Positions 53,238 to 62,751 of a stretch of 64,000 nt of DNA are shown here, in pieces (position 1 is the first letter of the stretch; every line of letters begins with the position of its first letter). Under the pieces are notes generated by a model. It searched no databases. It was not told where the DNA came from and was given only the letters and a program-made list of their open reading frames with translations. The stretch covers positions 62,001 through 126,000 of the forward strand of contig NZ_JBNCMT010000012.1 in the NCBI RefSeq assembly GCF_049846925.1, written 5' to 3'. This DNA comes from Brevibacillus_H sp049846925 (lineage in GTDB: Bacteria > Bacillota > Bacilli > Brevibacillales > Brevibacillaceae). The position numbers and the translations under genes are program-made.

Positions 53238-53723
53238 TCAATTTCTTGTTCGTTTTAATTCCGGCTTGAAAACTTCCTCTAGCCATGATTGATAGACATA
53301 AATAACAATGGATATTGTGACGAAAATACCGAAACGACCCCACGGAGTAATGGTAACCAATTGATAAATCCCCAATTTTTCCTGAAATAAATAATGAATA
53401 GGATAAACTGCGAACATAAAGTCCAATACGATATTAGTCAGCAAATAAAACCAAAATCGTCCATATGTAAAATAAAAAATCCATATCGTTACAATTAAAA
53501 AACCACCTAGTACACCTGAACCAAAAGCAGGTTTCAACCAAGGTAAAATGGATACTTTAATTATCCAATGATTTAGATTGTAAGCAACCAGGTTATAAAG
53601 GACCATTAGAAAAGAAGCCAAAATAGCCGCAGGCATAAATCGTTTAATATCTACCCTTTTCAATAAAAATAATGTAAACCATGGAGCGATCAATACCGTC
53701 CACAATGTAATTTTGCTCAGCAT
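53238..53723 (-). CDS. Small membrane protein of unknown function
   Basis: The 161-residue protein has about five hydrophobic helices covering most of its length and a basic C-terminus (FKPELKRTRN). I do not recognise a family. ATG 53723 with AAGGGTGGG upstream is preferred to GTG 53732. Confidence 0.6.
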   Translation of the reverse strand: MLSKITLWTVLIAPWFTLFLLKRVDIKRFMPAAILASFLMVLYNLVAYNLNHWIIKVSILPWLKPAFGSGVLGGFLIVTIWIFYFTYGRFWFYLLTNIVLDFMFAVYPIHYLFQEKLGIYQLVTITPWGRFGIFVTISIVIYVYQSWLEEVFKPELKRTRN

Positions 53724-53796
53724 TCGACCCACCCTTTTTGTACAGTTTGCATTATTACTCTTTACTGGTAATTATTATTTTATCCATATAGTCATA

Positions 53797-53823
53797 TTAT
53801 AAAGCCCCTTTATTGAAAAGGGG
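53797..53823 (-). terminator. Terminator overlapping the end of the activase operon
   Basis: On the - strand CCCCTTT-TCAAT-AAAGGGG is followed by CTTTAT. The last codons of the gene at 53810 form the left arm. Confidence 0.7.
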
Positions 53824-55357
53824 TCATTTCACGTATTCTTGTGTCATATACCAGATTCGCCGCTCTACAAGCAACGAAATGACGGGTTGTTCGAAACGGA
53901 TGAGTAAATTTCGAGCAGTTTGATAAGCTACGTAGCTGCTCAGCCGTAAATGCTTTTCTTGCAACAGCTTCGTCAAATTCCTTTTGCGCAGCCTGTTTTG
54001 CTTTAAACAACATCATTTGTATGCGACTGTAAACGTTGATCGCTCCATCTCCAGTTGTTTCAATCGGGAGGAAGATAGCATCGGGGTATTTCTCAGTGAT
54101 CAATGTTTGAACGCCATCAGAGACACCAGAAGACGGCATACAGCCGAATGGTTTGACAGAGAGAGTCATGTTGACTTTCCGTTTGACCACATTCAAGATA
54201 AGTTTCCCTACTTCCATATGACCTTCTCCACCACGCAGATGGTTGTTGTAGTGTTTGTGCGATACCTCGGAGAGTTCATCCATATCGGGTAGATGATAAT
54301 CATAAAGACCAATTGTCTTCGCATAGGTTTGGAACAATGAACGGATCGCTCGATCTGCTAAGCCAAACATCCACAAACGAAAAACAGGTTTTTTTCCTTG
54401 TAACCCGTAACGACCGGAATCCTCTCCACGCAGCTTCATCCTCTTCAAAGTATCGTAGCGACCTTCCCAAATCAGATAGAGAATCCACGCTGTAACCGAT
54501 TGTACTTCCACTTCAGCTCCCTCACTCTCGAGAAAGCGCTGCAATTGATAGTTGCCGTCACCCTCGGTTGTCATCGCCCAGAACTCACCGATGATACTTA
54601 CTTTGGGCTTGACTCGTGTCCGGTCCACTTTTATGGCAGCCAGTTCCTTTCGGCATTTGTACAACGCAGGAATGAGCCACTTGCGATGATGTAAAGCATC
54701 GTACAAATACTGCTTGCAGCGGGCAAGAGCGGCATCGGTGGCGCCTGTTTCTACTTCATAGGGACGGATCCGATAACCAATGGCATTCAAGATATCTCCG
54801 AGGAAAACAGCTTTAACAAAACCGAAAAAGAACGAGGTATCTAGTTTTAGGGCTGATTCATCCCCTGTCGCCTGTTTCAATCCACTCTGCTGCTGGAACA
54901 AAAGGACGCGGAATCCGTCAAAACCCGCATCACGTAAGGCTTTCCTATACTCTGTTACATAGGTGCCAAAACGGCAAGGGCCACAAGAACCGCTGGTGAT
55001 AAACAGGTAGTTGCGTACAATATCTTCTTTCGATATACCAACTTCATCCCGCAGATGAATGAGGTATTTGATCAAATTGCCTACAGTGAAATATGTCGGG
55101 TTGCATTGACCGCGGTTTCCAAACTCTTTGCCAAACCGAAGTGACTCAGTATCCGGGCAATCCATATGTCTCACTGTGTAGCCCAATCCTTTTAGCACAC
55201 CCTCTACCAGATAATCGTGCGCCATGGTAAGTCCACCAAACAGGATTGTGGTAGTGGCTTTATCTTTCATTAAAAACTGACGGGGAACCGGATCAAACCA
55301 CTGTGTTCTTTTGGCCTGCTCCAACCCTAACGCAAGTTCCTCTTTAATTGTTGGCAT
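53810..55357 (-). CDS. 2-hydroxyacyl-CoA dehydratase-type (COG3581-like) protein
   Basis: The 515-residue protein resembles the smaller of two large proteins related to 2-hydroxyacyl-CoA dehydratase systems (COG3581 type). Cysteine clusters lie in SGSCGPCRFGTYVTEYRKAL and RGQCNPTYFTVGNLI, and later in LSVKPFGCMPSSGVSDG, probably an iron-sulfur site. Its gene overlaps the large activase by 14 nt, so the two act together. No real dehydratase reaction is established for this pair; the substrate is unknown. Confidence 0.8.
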   Translation of the reverse strand: MPTIKEELALGLEQAKRTQWFDPVPRQFLMKDKATTTILFGGLTMAHDYLVEGVLKGLGYTVRHMDCPDTESLRFGKEFGNRGQCNPTYFTVGNLIKYLIHLRDEVGISKEDIVRNYLFITSGSCGPCRFGTYVTEYRKALRDAGFDGFRVLLFQQQSGLKQATGDESALKLDTSFFFGFVKAVFLGDILNAIGYRIRPYEVETGATDAALARCKQYLYDALHHRKWLIPALYKCRKELAAIKVDRTRVKPKVSIIGEFWAMTTEGDGNYQLQRFLESEGAEVEVQSVTAWILYLIWEGRYDTLKRMKLRGEDSGRYGLQGKKPVFRLWMFGLADRAIRSLFQTYAKTIGLYDYHLPDMDELSEVSHKHYNNHLRGGEGHMEVGKLILNVVKRKVNMTLSVKPFGCMPSSGVSDGVQTLITEKYPDAIFLPIETTGDGAINVYSRIQMMLFKAKQAAQKEFDEAVARKAFTAEQLRSLSNCSKFTHPFRTTRHFVACRAANLVYDTRIREMTPFQ

Positions 55358-58300
55358 GTGCTCCGCTCCTTTTCATCTGGATGAAAGTTGACCCTGTTGT
55401 TTCTTTTGATTGGCGATTAAGCAGTTCCAAATGCTTTTGCTCGATACGCTGTTGCAGCTCTGCCTTTTTCTGGGCCAAGTCCTGCAAGCGTTCTTCATGA
55501 AGCCCCAAGCTATGGGCATAGGTTTTCACACGAATTTTTATGGAACCACTCGGCTTGTTGGCATCAATATCATGTAAAGCAGAGTAAGGGGTCCCTGCCG
55601 TTGAAATAATCGAGTCAATCAGCCCGTAGGTCGGTGCATCATGTCCACATTTAAAGCTGGATAAGTCGAGCACGGCAACATTGGGATGACGTGCAGCAAA
55701 TTTGGCTGCCCAGACCTTTTGTACACTGTTGGAACTGAAATTCTCCGGCCAGACATCGGTTATTTCCAATGCATAACTTACTCGCCCGCTCTCCAAGTCT
55801 TCCTGGAAATAGCGATGCAGCCACTTCTCATCTTTGGGTATGGATCGCATGGAGAGAATCGGATAGCCCAACACCTGAAACTCTTCTAGTACGCTGTGAT
55901 TCAAACCAGGGTCGGAATGGTAAGGACGGCCGATCATCAGAATGGCGAGACGGTTTTCTTGTTCAACCTGTTCGAGGATCATTTTTCCCCGCTCTTGCAT
56001 CTCGGCGTCGAACAGTTCCATAGCCAACCATCCTTGCTGCACAGCAAAATCGCTTTCGTCCTCCGTGATTTGCAGACACTCCTGAAATGCCTCATACAAC
56101 TGCTTTTTCATCAAATTTTGTTCGGTAAAGGAAACGGCTGGATCGAGATAGGCGACTCCTCTCGTCTCAAAAAAGTTAATCTCTTTGGTAAAAGCCGCCT
56201 TAATCACATTTGGCGCGCCCGCTACAATGGGACAGCTAGCTGAATCCATTACATTTTGCAGATGCGTCGGTATGTGTGTGATGCAAGGGAAAAAAATGTA
56301 GTCTATAGGCTTTTTCTCATGATGCTTAAACAATAAATTATGGATGTGAGCCTGAGCCACTTTGGCCGGATAGCAAGGGTCAATGGAACCGTACTTTCCA
56401 CCAGCTTGCCACATCTCTTCACTAGTAAAATCGCTAAACACAATGTTATTTTTGTCGATCCCCACCGTCTCAAAATACGTCCGCCAAAACGGGGCAGTTG
56501 ACCAAATACCAAGCACACGTGGAATCCCGATACGAATCTTGTTTCTACTTTCCATTTTCTCTCGATCAGAGCGTTGGAATTGACGCTGATAAGGAACTTT
56601 CCGGATTCCTCCCAATCCTAACCAACTGCGCTTTACCTGGACATCTTCTACAAGCCTATTCGTATCGGGGAGAGGCTCTGCCTCGTAGAAATGCTGGTAC
56701 ATTCGAACAGCTTCGTATTCCACCAGATTGGGATAGTGCTTTTTCAACTCTTGTCGCTTCTTGGTAAGTTGAATAACGGCTTCCTTGTCTTCAACTGTTC
56801 CTTTTTCGCAGCTAAAGCCTGAGATATAGCGAGCAGTCTGTCCATCGGGTGTTTGAGAGTCGATAAAAGTTCGACTGCAATGGTTGGGACAGAATGTACA
56901 CCGAGTAGATTCATCGTTACGGCTACTATAGATCAGGTTAATCGCTGAATCGATACCCAAAAATGAAGAGTAGCCACGGCGCTTGACAACACGCAGCGTT
57001 TCCATAGCGGCACCGATCGCTCCTGCTTCTCCCGGATGGGGGTGAACATAAACCTGTGCATCAGGAACGCGCTGTTTGATGTAATCGACTTGAGCTTTTA
57101 CAGCAGCGAGGTTATATTGCGTTCCACCTTGCAGAACGAACTTGCGCCCCAGCTCAGACATACGAGGTATTTGAACGACATATTGCCATATGTTTTTGGG
57201 CAAGACCAGAGCAAGTCCAGCCAATAGTTCTTCCTTCGAATAGCCTTCTTTTTGGAAATTCACGCGGTCGGCATCGAGGAATACAGCACAACCGTATGAA
57301 AAATTAGGAGAGAGATCAGCTTGGAATGCAGTCTGTGCATACTCTTGAACGGGGATGCCAAACTGGTCTGCCATCGCTTGCAATAACATTCCGTTCCCGG
57401 CAGAGCATTGGTTAGAGAGCCTAAAATTACGGATGTCTCCATTTTTCATAAAGAGAACCTTGATATCTTGTCCTCCAATATCGCATATAACATCGATATC
57501 GCCAAATTGATGTACGGCACTCATCATGTGGGCAACGGTCTCCACAATGTTGACATCTGCTTTCAGCGTTTTTTCCAAGACATCGGCTGCATATCCGGTG
57601 GCACCAAAACCGATGATCTCTAACTCAGCACCCTGCTCACCCACCTTATCGTGCAGTCTCTTCAACATTTCTTTTGTATCTTCCAACGGATTACCCTTGG
57701 ATAATTGATATTCCTTGAGTAGAATTTGTCCATTTTCGTCGACCAGAACAGCTTTTGACGAAGTTGAACCCCCATCAAGACCGATCACGCCCCGTACCTT
57801 TTCTCCTGACGAGAAAGATGCAGGTATAAATCGAGGTATACTGTATATCTTGCTGAATTCTTCCTGTTCTGTTTCCGTATGCATGAGCGGTGGGCCAGCA
57901 TTCTCACCCAGTTTTGCTTTCCTGCCATGTGCGATAAATTCCTTCAATCCTTCTACCCCAGTGTAGTTGCCAACCTCAGCCGGCTCATGCATCCCATACA
58001 TCACGGCGCCATATGCAGCATAGTACTGGGAATTTTCAGGTACAAAGATTAGTTCTTCTATCGGGATGTCTTGCGGATAGTCATAACCTCGCTCTTCCCA
58101 AGTCTGGGGAATTCTTTTTCTCCAGCATTCTTGCAGGAATGGTAAGTATGTATTCGGGCCGCCTAGCAAAAGGACACGATGACGCAACGTATTTCCACGA
58201 GTGAGAACAGACAGATTCTGCATGACGATAGCATCTGCAAGAGAACACATAATCTCATCGGAGGATATTCCGCTTTTCACAAGGTTCACAATGTCCGTTT

Positions 58301-58856
58301 CTGCAAACACACCGCATTTGGCCGCCACATGGTGAAGCTTGGAATCGTCAAAGTGAAGTTGGCTCACTTCATCCATCGGCATGCCTACTTTAATCATGCA
58401 CTTATCAATGGTGGCTCCCGTTCCAGATGCACACTTGTCATTCATTGACGTAAGTGCTTGCTTATTTCCCGTTTCCTCATTCTCCTTAAATATAATGATT
58501 TTGGCGTCCTGCCCGCCTAATTCAATAACACTCCCAACATCAGGATGAAGTTGTTCGACAGCCATCGTAACTGCATTTACTTCTTGAACAAACTTTGCTC
58601 CAATATGTTCGGCAATGGGACCACTTCCAGAGCCCGTAATAAATACACGAATGTTACTTTGTGGGACCTGTGAAAACTCATTCCCGATGGCAACCAATAA
58701 CTCTAAGACCTTTTCCGCTTGCTTCGTGTGGTGTCGCTGATAATCTGACCATAGAATTTCTTTATTTTTCGGATTTACCACTGTTGCTTTCACAGTAGTT
58801 GAACCTACATCAACGCCTACAATTAGTGATTCTGACAATGGGTCTGTACTAACCAT
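55344..58856 (-). CDS. Giant 2-hydroxyacyl-CoA dehydratase activase-like ATPase (tandem ASKHA, DUF2229)
   Basis: The 1,170-residue protein has two BadF/BcrA/HgdC-type activase domains in tandem. The first runs at about 8-270 (GVDVGSTTVKATVV, then SMNDKCASGTGATIDK); the second at about 325-590 (GLDGGSTSSKAVLVDENG, then LSNQCSAGNGMLLQA). Each has the Cys that in HgdC helps hold a shared [4Fe-4S] cluster. A Cys motif RCTFCPNHC follows at about 640, then a DUF2229-like region. HgdC-type proteins use ATP to push an electron into a dehydratase. It overlaps the COG3581-like gene by 14 nt. The C-terminus ends in a coiled coil. Role unknown. Confidence 0.85.
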   Translation of the reverse strand: MVSTDPLSESLIVGVDVGSTTVKATVVNPKNKEILWSDYQRHHTKQAEKVLELLVAIGNEFSQVPQSNIRVFITGSGSGPIAEHIGAKFVQEVNAVTMAVEQLHPDVGSVIELGGQDAKIIIFKENEETGNKQALTSMNDKCASGTGATIDKCMIKVGMPMDEVSQLHFDDSKLHHVAAKCGVFAETDIVNLVKSGISSDEIMCSLADAIVMQNLSVLTRGNTLRHRVLLLGGPNTYLPFLQECWRKRIPQTWEERGYDYPQDIPIEELIFVPENSQYYAAYGAVMYGMHEPAEVGNYTGVEGLKEFIAHGRKAKLGENAGPPLMHTETEQEEFSKIYSIPRFIPASFSSGEKVRGVIGLDGGSTSSKAVLVDENGQILLKEYQLSKGNPLEDTKEMLKRLHDKVGEQGAELEIIGFGATGYAADVLEKTLKADVNIVETVAHMMSAVHQFGDIDVICDIGGQDIKVLFMKNGDIRNFRLSNQCSAGNGMLLQAMADQFGIPVQEYAQTAFQADLSPNFSYGCAVFLDADRVNFQKEGYSKEELLAGLALVLPKNIWQYVVQIPRMSELGRKFVLQGGTQYNLAAVKAQVDYIKQRVPDAQVYVHPHPGEAGAIGAAMETLRVVKRRGYSSFLGIDSAINLIYSSRNDESTRCTFCPNHCSRTFIDSQTPDGQTARYISGFSCEKGTVEDKEAVIQLTKKRQELKKHYPNLVEYEAVRMYQHFYEAEPLPDTNRLVEDVQVKRSWLGLGGIRKVPYQRQFQRSDREKMESRNKIRIGIPRVLGIWSTAPFWRTYFETVGIDKNNIVFSDFTSEEMWQAGGKYGSIDPCYPAKVAQAHIHNLLFKHHEKKPIDYIFFPCITHIPTHLQNVMDSASCPIVAGAPNVIKAAFTKEINFFETRGVAYLDPAVSFTEQNLMKKQLYEAFQECLQITEDESDFAVQQGWLAMELFDAEMQERGKMILEQVEQENRLAILMIGRPYHSDPGLNHSVLEEFQVLGYPILSMRSIPKDEKWLHRYFQEDLESGRVSYALEITDVWPENFSSNSVQKVWAAKFAARHPNVAVLDLSSFKCGHDAPTYGLIDSIISTAGTPYSALHDIDANKPSGSIKIRVKTYAHSLGLHEERLQDLAQKKAELQQRIEQKHLELLNRQSKETTGSTFIQMKRSGAHANN

Positions 58857-58930
58857 CTAATCATTCCCTTATTGAATTTTACAAATATAGTATTGCTTGT
58901 ATTTAAATGGCATATTCACAGTGTTAAATG

Positions 58931-58968
58931 AAAAAAGCGTTTGGACTAGATAAACTAATCCAAACGCT
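58931..58968 (-). terminator. Terminator at the end of the MocR gene
   Basis: On the - strand AGCGTTTGGA and TCCAAACGCT are perfect arms, followed by T6. The TAG stop of the gene lies in the loop. Confidence 0.88.
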
Positions 58969-60295
58969 GCACCTCTTCGCATAAAATACGGATCCCTGAT
59001 CTGATTTGCTCTTCTGATAGCTTTGCTATACAAATTCCCACGCTGTTTTCGTGCAAATTATTGTTAATAAAATTTTTCTCCAGCGATGAGAGTAAAATAT
59101 TTCTCTCTTTTAACCTGCTAATCAATTTGGTTCGATCTATTGTTTTACCTAATCTGATCCAAACAAAGAATCCAATATCGGGAATAACAAAATCAATTTC
59201 CGGATTATTGATATTTATAGCTCGTAAACATTCACGAAGGCATTTCATCTTTTTCCTATATTCCTGCCGTACCTTACGAATGTGTTTTTTGTACATGCCA
59301 CTATTGATAAAAATCTCCAAGGCCCCTTGCGCCAATACGCTTGTAGTTAGATCAGTGCATTTCTTATGTTTTAAAAACTCACTTTTCAAAGCCTCGTTCA
59401 TAACAACGGCACCTAATCTGATCCCTGGCATAAACGCCTTCGAAAAGCTTTTTACATAAATAACCTTACCCGATAAATCATAATAATAGGCCGGGAGAAC
59501 ATTATTATTGCTATCGATATCTGCCAAATAGTCATCTTCCACAATATAAACATCGTATTTTTCGGCTAACACAACCATTCTCTTCTTGTCTTTTTCAGAA
59601 AGACACGTACCAAGAGGATTATGAAACCTCGGAATCGTGTAAAAAAATTTGATACTTTCGGTTTGAAACATTCTTTCCAGTTCAGTAAAATCGATTCCAT
59701 TGATATTTCTAGGTATCCCGATCATTTCTACATCATTTAGTTCTACGACCTTCTGAAAAAGACTATAGCTCGGTTGTTCAACCAAAATCTTTCCTTTTCC
59801 ATTTGGAAAAGACATTTTTGCCAAGATACTTAATGCCTGTTGCGCTCCAGAAGTCATCACGATTTGTTCTTCCGAAGCAAATACTTGATGATCGGCAAAA
59901 TGATCAACTAATGTTTTCCGTAAAGATAACAGGCCCTGTGCGTCACTGTATGTAAACAGTTCATGTTTATACAACTCTACCGCCCTGTTAATGCAGTGAT
60001 GAAATTCCCTATAGGGCAGCAATTTGGCATCTGGCATAATCTCTGTAAAATCTATGGTGCTGTTCGTAACGTTTGTCTCGTTCTTTTTTTCTATAAGATA
60101 ATACCCCCCTTTGGGAATGGAGTATATCTTATGGTTGAACTCGAGTTCTTTATAAGCTCGTATCACAGTGGCTTTATTACAGGTAAATTTCGCTGCCATC
60201 GCTCTGATGGATGGCAATTGTTCTCCCTGCTTAAGCTGGTTCTGAGCCAGCAAATCCTCGATGTAATCAATGACTTCTTCAAATTTTCTTTTCAT
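58955..60295 (-). CDS. MocR-family regulator (GntR HTH + aminotransferase-like domain)
   Basis: The ~446-residue protein has an N-terminal GntR winged helix (QGEQLPSIRAMAAKFTCNKA, TVIRAYKELEF) and a fold-type I aminotransferase domain (about 90-446). The PLP Lys lies in YVKSFSKAFMPGIRLG, and an Asp precedes it in VEDDYLADID. MocR proteins sense PLP, GABA or other amines. ATG 60295 with GGGGGAAAG just upstream is preferred to the longer frame. It is divergent from a GNAT gene, with paired boxes between them. Confidence 0.9.
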   Translation of the reverse strand: MKRKFEEVIDYIEDLLAQNQLKQGEQLPSIRAMAAKFTCNKATVIRAYKELEFNHKIYSIPKGGYYLIEKKNETNVTNSTIDFTEIMPDAKLLPYREFHHCINRAVELYKHELFTYSDAQGLLSLRKTLVDHFADHQVFASEEQIVMTSGAQQALSILAKMSFPNGKGKILVEQPSYSLFQKVVELNDVEMIGIPRNINGIDFTELERMFQTESIKFFYTIPRFHNPLGTCLSEKDKKRMVVLAEKYDVYIVEDDYLADIDSNNNVLPAYYYDLSGKVIYVKSFSKAFMPGIRLGAVVMNEALKSEFLKHKKCTDLTTSVLAQGALEIFINSGMYKKHIRKVRQEYRKKMKCLRECLRAININNPEIDFVIPDIGFFVWIRLGKTIDRTKLISRLKERNILLSSLEKNFINNNLHENSVGICIAKLSEEQIRSGIRILCEEVQRLD

Positions 60296-60354
60296 AGCTT
60301 TCCCCCTTCCCCATCCAGCTAAGTATGATGGCTGGGCGTGACATAGCATGTGTT

Positions 60355-60413
60355 TTGTACCGGTACAGAGCTGGATATTTGCAATTGTACCATATCGTTT
60401 CGGTATTTATAAT
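60355..60413 (+). promoter_or_regulatory. GNAT promoter with MocR-type boxes
   Basis: TTGTACC occurs at 60355 and 60385, exactly 30 bp apart (about three helical turns). The second copy is also a -35 element (TTGTAC) placed 17 bp before TATAAT at 60408. The first copy extends to the palindrome TTGTACCGGTACAG. MocR regulators bind such paired boxes on one DNA face. Confidence 0.65.
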
Positions 60414-60457
60414 CACTAGAGAAAAGGAAGATCGTACACGTTGAAAGGAGCATTTGA

Positions 60458-61297
60458 ATGATTAAACTTACGCCGCCTCATTATGCAAAAGTCGATCCGT
60501 TATTGCGAAAAGTTCCCTTTAATACCTTGTTTGCCAGAGTTGTCATCGAATACAAAGTAGACGGGCAAGTATATGTCGATGATTTACTTAATCCAACCGT
60601 AAGCTTGATCATACATAAATACGGGATGGCTTTTTTGTGCGGCAATTATGAAAATGATTCCTTTAACGACAAGCTAGTGAAATTTTTGAAAGATACACCT
60701 TGGATTCAATTTCCTGCAAAATATATGTTAACTTACCCCGAGCAATGGGAACAGAAGCTAGCTTCTCTACTGGATACAGATCTGCTGTTAGCCGACAACA
60801 TGGACAGCAAAGGGATCCACCACGACAGCAGTCAATTTTTTCTGCAAACGCAAAGAATTAATTATAAATTTAATCCCCAGTTCCCACTCAATAATAGTAA
60901 TCTACCTGCCGGATTCATCCTGAAAAGAATTGATGCAGACCTTTATCCTAAAATTCAAGGTTCTGTCGTGCCAGAATATTTTTGGGATACTGCAGAGGAT
61001 TTTCTCGAAAACGGGATTGGCTTTAGCTTGTTATACGATGACCAAATTGTCAGCACAACTTTCTCTTCCTATATTGTTGATGATCAATTGGAGTTAGGTG
61101 TTGAAACCACAGAAAACTTCAGAAAGAAAGGCTACGCCATTTATGCTGCATCTGCCATGATTTCGTATTGTCTAGCGAATGGATATGAACCGGTATGGGC
61201 ATGCAGGCGAGATAACATTGGATCGTCCAGATTGGCTGAAAGCTTAGGCTTTGTTCCTGCCTCCTGCCATCCGTACTATTGTATGCCTACTCGTTAA
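60458..61297 (+). CDS. GNAT-family N-acetyltransferase
   Basis: The 279-residue protein matches the GNAT_acetyltran type found in Bacillales. The acetyl-CoA-binding part is at about 190-270 (ELGVETTENFRKKGYAIYAA, then VWACRRDNIGSSRLAESLGF). The N-terminal half is family-specific. GAAAGGAG precedes the ATG. It is divergent from a MocR regulator and probably controlled by it; the substrate is likely an amine or aminoacyl compound. Confidence 0.85.
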   Translation: MIKLTPPHYAKVDPLLRKVPFNTLFARVVIEYKVDGQVYVDDLLNPTVSLIIHKYGMAFLCGNYENDSFNDKLVKFLKDTPWIQFPAKYMLTYPEQWEQKLASLLDTDLLLADNMDSKGIHHDSSQFFLQTQRINYKFNPQFPLNNSNLPAGFILKRIDADLYPKIQGSVVPEYFWDTAEDFLENGIGFSLLYDDQIVSTTFSSYIVDDQLELGVETTENFRKKGYAIYAASAMISYCLANGYEPVWACRRDNIGSSRLAESLGFVPASCHPYYCMPTR

Positions 61298-61448
61298 TCG
61301 TCGGATCGTCTGCATAATAAACATTGATCCCTCCATTATCACGTCGGTTCTTCCATTTGACACTGATCGTTGTCTGCACCGGTACATCAACCGCACTATA
61401 AACCAAAGGGTAGACATTGTTTTCTTCAATACGATTGTATTCAAACAC
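61287..61448 (-). CDS. Possible small protein, antisense to the DUF3231 leader
   Basis: The frame encodes about 53 residues with protein-like composition (VFEYNRIEENNVYPLVYSAV, then VQTTISVKWKNRRDNGGINV, ending DDPTINE). GTG 61448 has AAAGGAG 5 nt upstream; ATG 61463 is an alternative. Its stop overlaps the GNAT end by 11 nt. No family recognised. A + strand frame over the same DNA (61251-61508) is less protein-like. Confidence 0.4.
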   Translation of the reverse strand: MFEYNRIEENNVYPLVYSAVDVPVQTTISVKWKNRRDNGGINVYYADDPTINE

Positions 61449-61553
61449 ATTATCTCCTTTCATTTTCTTCCCGTTGTTTCCGTATTTCTTCAAACTTCTT
61501 CGGGATAAATCACTTCTAATTGGAAATTATAGTTTCTAGAGGTGACGGTGATA

Positions 61554-62558
61554 ATGAACATAACTCAAGTAAAATTAACATCCTCGGAAATCGGAGCTTT
61601 GTGGGGGCAATACGTAAATGGTACCATGGTGAATTGTGTAAATAAGTACATGCTTACGATCATAGAGGATAAGTCCATCAGAGAGATTTTTGACGAGGCT
61701 ATAAAAATAACAGAGAACCAAATGCAGCAGGTTTCTACATTTATTCTTAATGATGGATTTCCATTGCCCGTTGGGTTTACAGACAGAGATATCAACCCCA
61801 ATATTAAAAGGTTATTTTCTGATCTTTTTTGCTTGGATTATTTGTATCTCATGACAATACATGGTTTAAACGGTCACTTATTTTCATTTACCACATCAGT
61901 TAGAAAAGATCTAAGGGAATTTTTTGATTCCTGCCTGACAGATGGAAAACAAATGTACCACCGCTCCGTTGATTTATTACTCGAGAAGGGACATTTTCAA
62001 AGAGATCCGTATTTTTTCCCCCGTTCAACCCCTGAATTTGTTGATAGTAAAAAATATCTTGATGGTTATTGGGGAGATAAGCGTCCTCTGTCAGCCCTAG
62101 AAATCTCGAATATTTCTCTTAACTTGAAGAAAAGTATTATGGCAAAAACACTTGGAATTGCATTTAGTCAAATTGCTGGTGCTGAGGATATAAGGAAGTT
62201 TCTAACTGATGCTGCTCAAACGGCAGATGACCACATTCAAATACTAAGTAAAAAACTAAAAGATGATAATTTGCCCGTACCTATGTCTTGGGAAACTGAA
62301 ATTACGGATTCTACAGATTCACCGTTTTCAGATAAACTGATCATGCATCACACTGGTTTTTTATATTTAACATCTCAAACATATCATGGATTAGGGTTGG
62401 CAGGCTCTATGAGGACTGACCTCGTTCTTGATTATGAGAGAATCATTTTCAAAGACATTTCAGTAACAAAAAAATGGTTTGATCTCATGGTAAAATATAA
62501 ATGGCTAGAACAACCTCCAATTGCTCCCAATAGAAATGAAATTGCTAAAGACCAATAA
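61554..62558 (+). CDS. DUF3231 family protein (second copy)
   Basis: The 334-residue helical protein has the same two-half DUF3231 plan as the gene at 30793. It shares LTSSEIGALWGQYVNGTM near the start, a PFSDKLIMHH segment and WLEQPPIAPNRNE at the end, but is otherwise diverged. ATG 61554 follows AGAGGTG at 9 nt. Function unknown; the family is spread among spore formers. A terminator follows. Confidence 0.8.
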   Translation: MNITQVKLTSSEIGALWGQYVNGTMVNCVNKYMLTIIEDKSIREIFDEAIKITENQMQQVSTFILNDGFPLPVGFTDRDINPNIKRLFSDLFCLDYLYLMTIHGLNGHLFSFTTSVRKDLREFFDSCLTDGKQMYHRSVDLLLEKGHFQRDPYFFPRSTPEFVDSKKYLDGYWGDKRPLSALEISNISLNLKKSIMAKTLGIAFSQIAGAEDIRKFLTDAAQTADDHIQILSKKLKDDNLPVPMSWETEITDSTDSPFSDKLIMHHTGFLYLTSQTYHGLGLAGSMRTDLVLDYERIIFKDISVTKKWFDLMVKYKWLEQPPIAPNRNEIAKDQ

Positions 62559-62574
62559 TTATTTTTGGGAAGTT

Positions 62575-62607
62575 GCCCTCTTTTTAGAATGCTCAAAGAG
62601 GGCTTTT
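62575..62607 (+). terminator. Terminator of the second DUF3231 gene
   Basis: GCCCTCTTT and AAAGAGGGC are perfect arms, followed by TTTT. Confidence 0.88.
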
Positions 62608-62691
62608 CGGTGTTTTTCTTTCTTTCAAATCGGGCCTTATTTAAGAGTAAAACAAAATTCAAATACCATTAGTTAGTCATTTTAAAATAGA

Positions 62692-62736
62692 AAAACGGTT
62701 ATTTTTGCTCGATCGATCAAGCAAAAATAACCGTTT
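62692..62736 (-). terminator. Long hairpin terminator of the WrbA gene
   Basis: AAACGGTTATTTTTGCT and its exact complement form a 17-bp stem around CGATCGATCA, with a T run on the - strand. It starts 15 nt after the stop. Confidence 0.88.
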
Positions 62737-62751
62737 CTTTTCTTCTTAATT

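Noticed and set aside
61251..61508. 85-residue + strand ORF after the GNAT gene
   Set aside because: It overlaps the GNAT end, lacks a ribosome binding site and looks less protein-like than the - strand frame.
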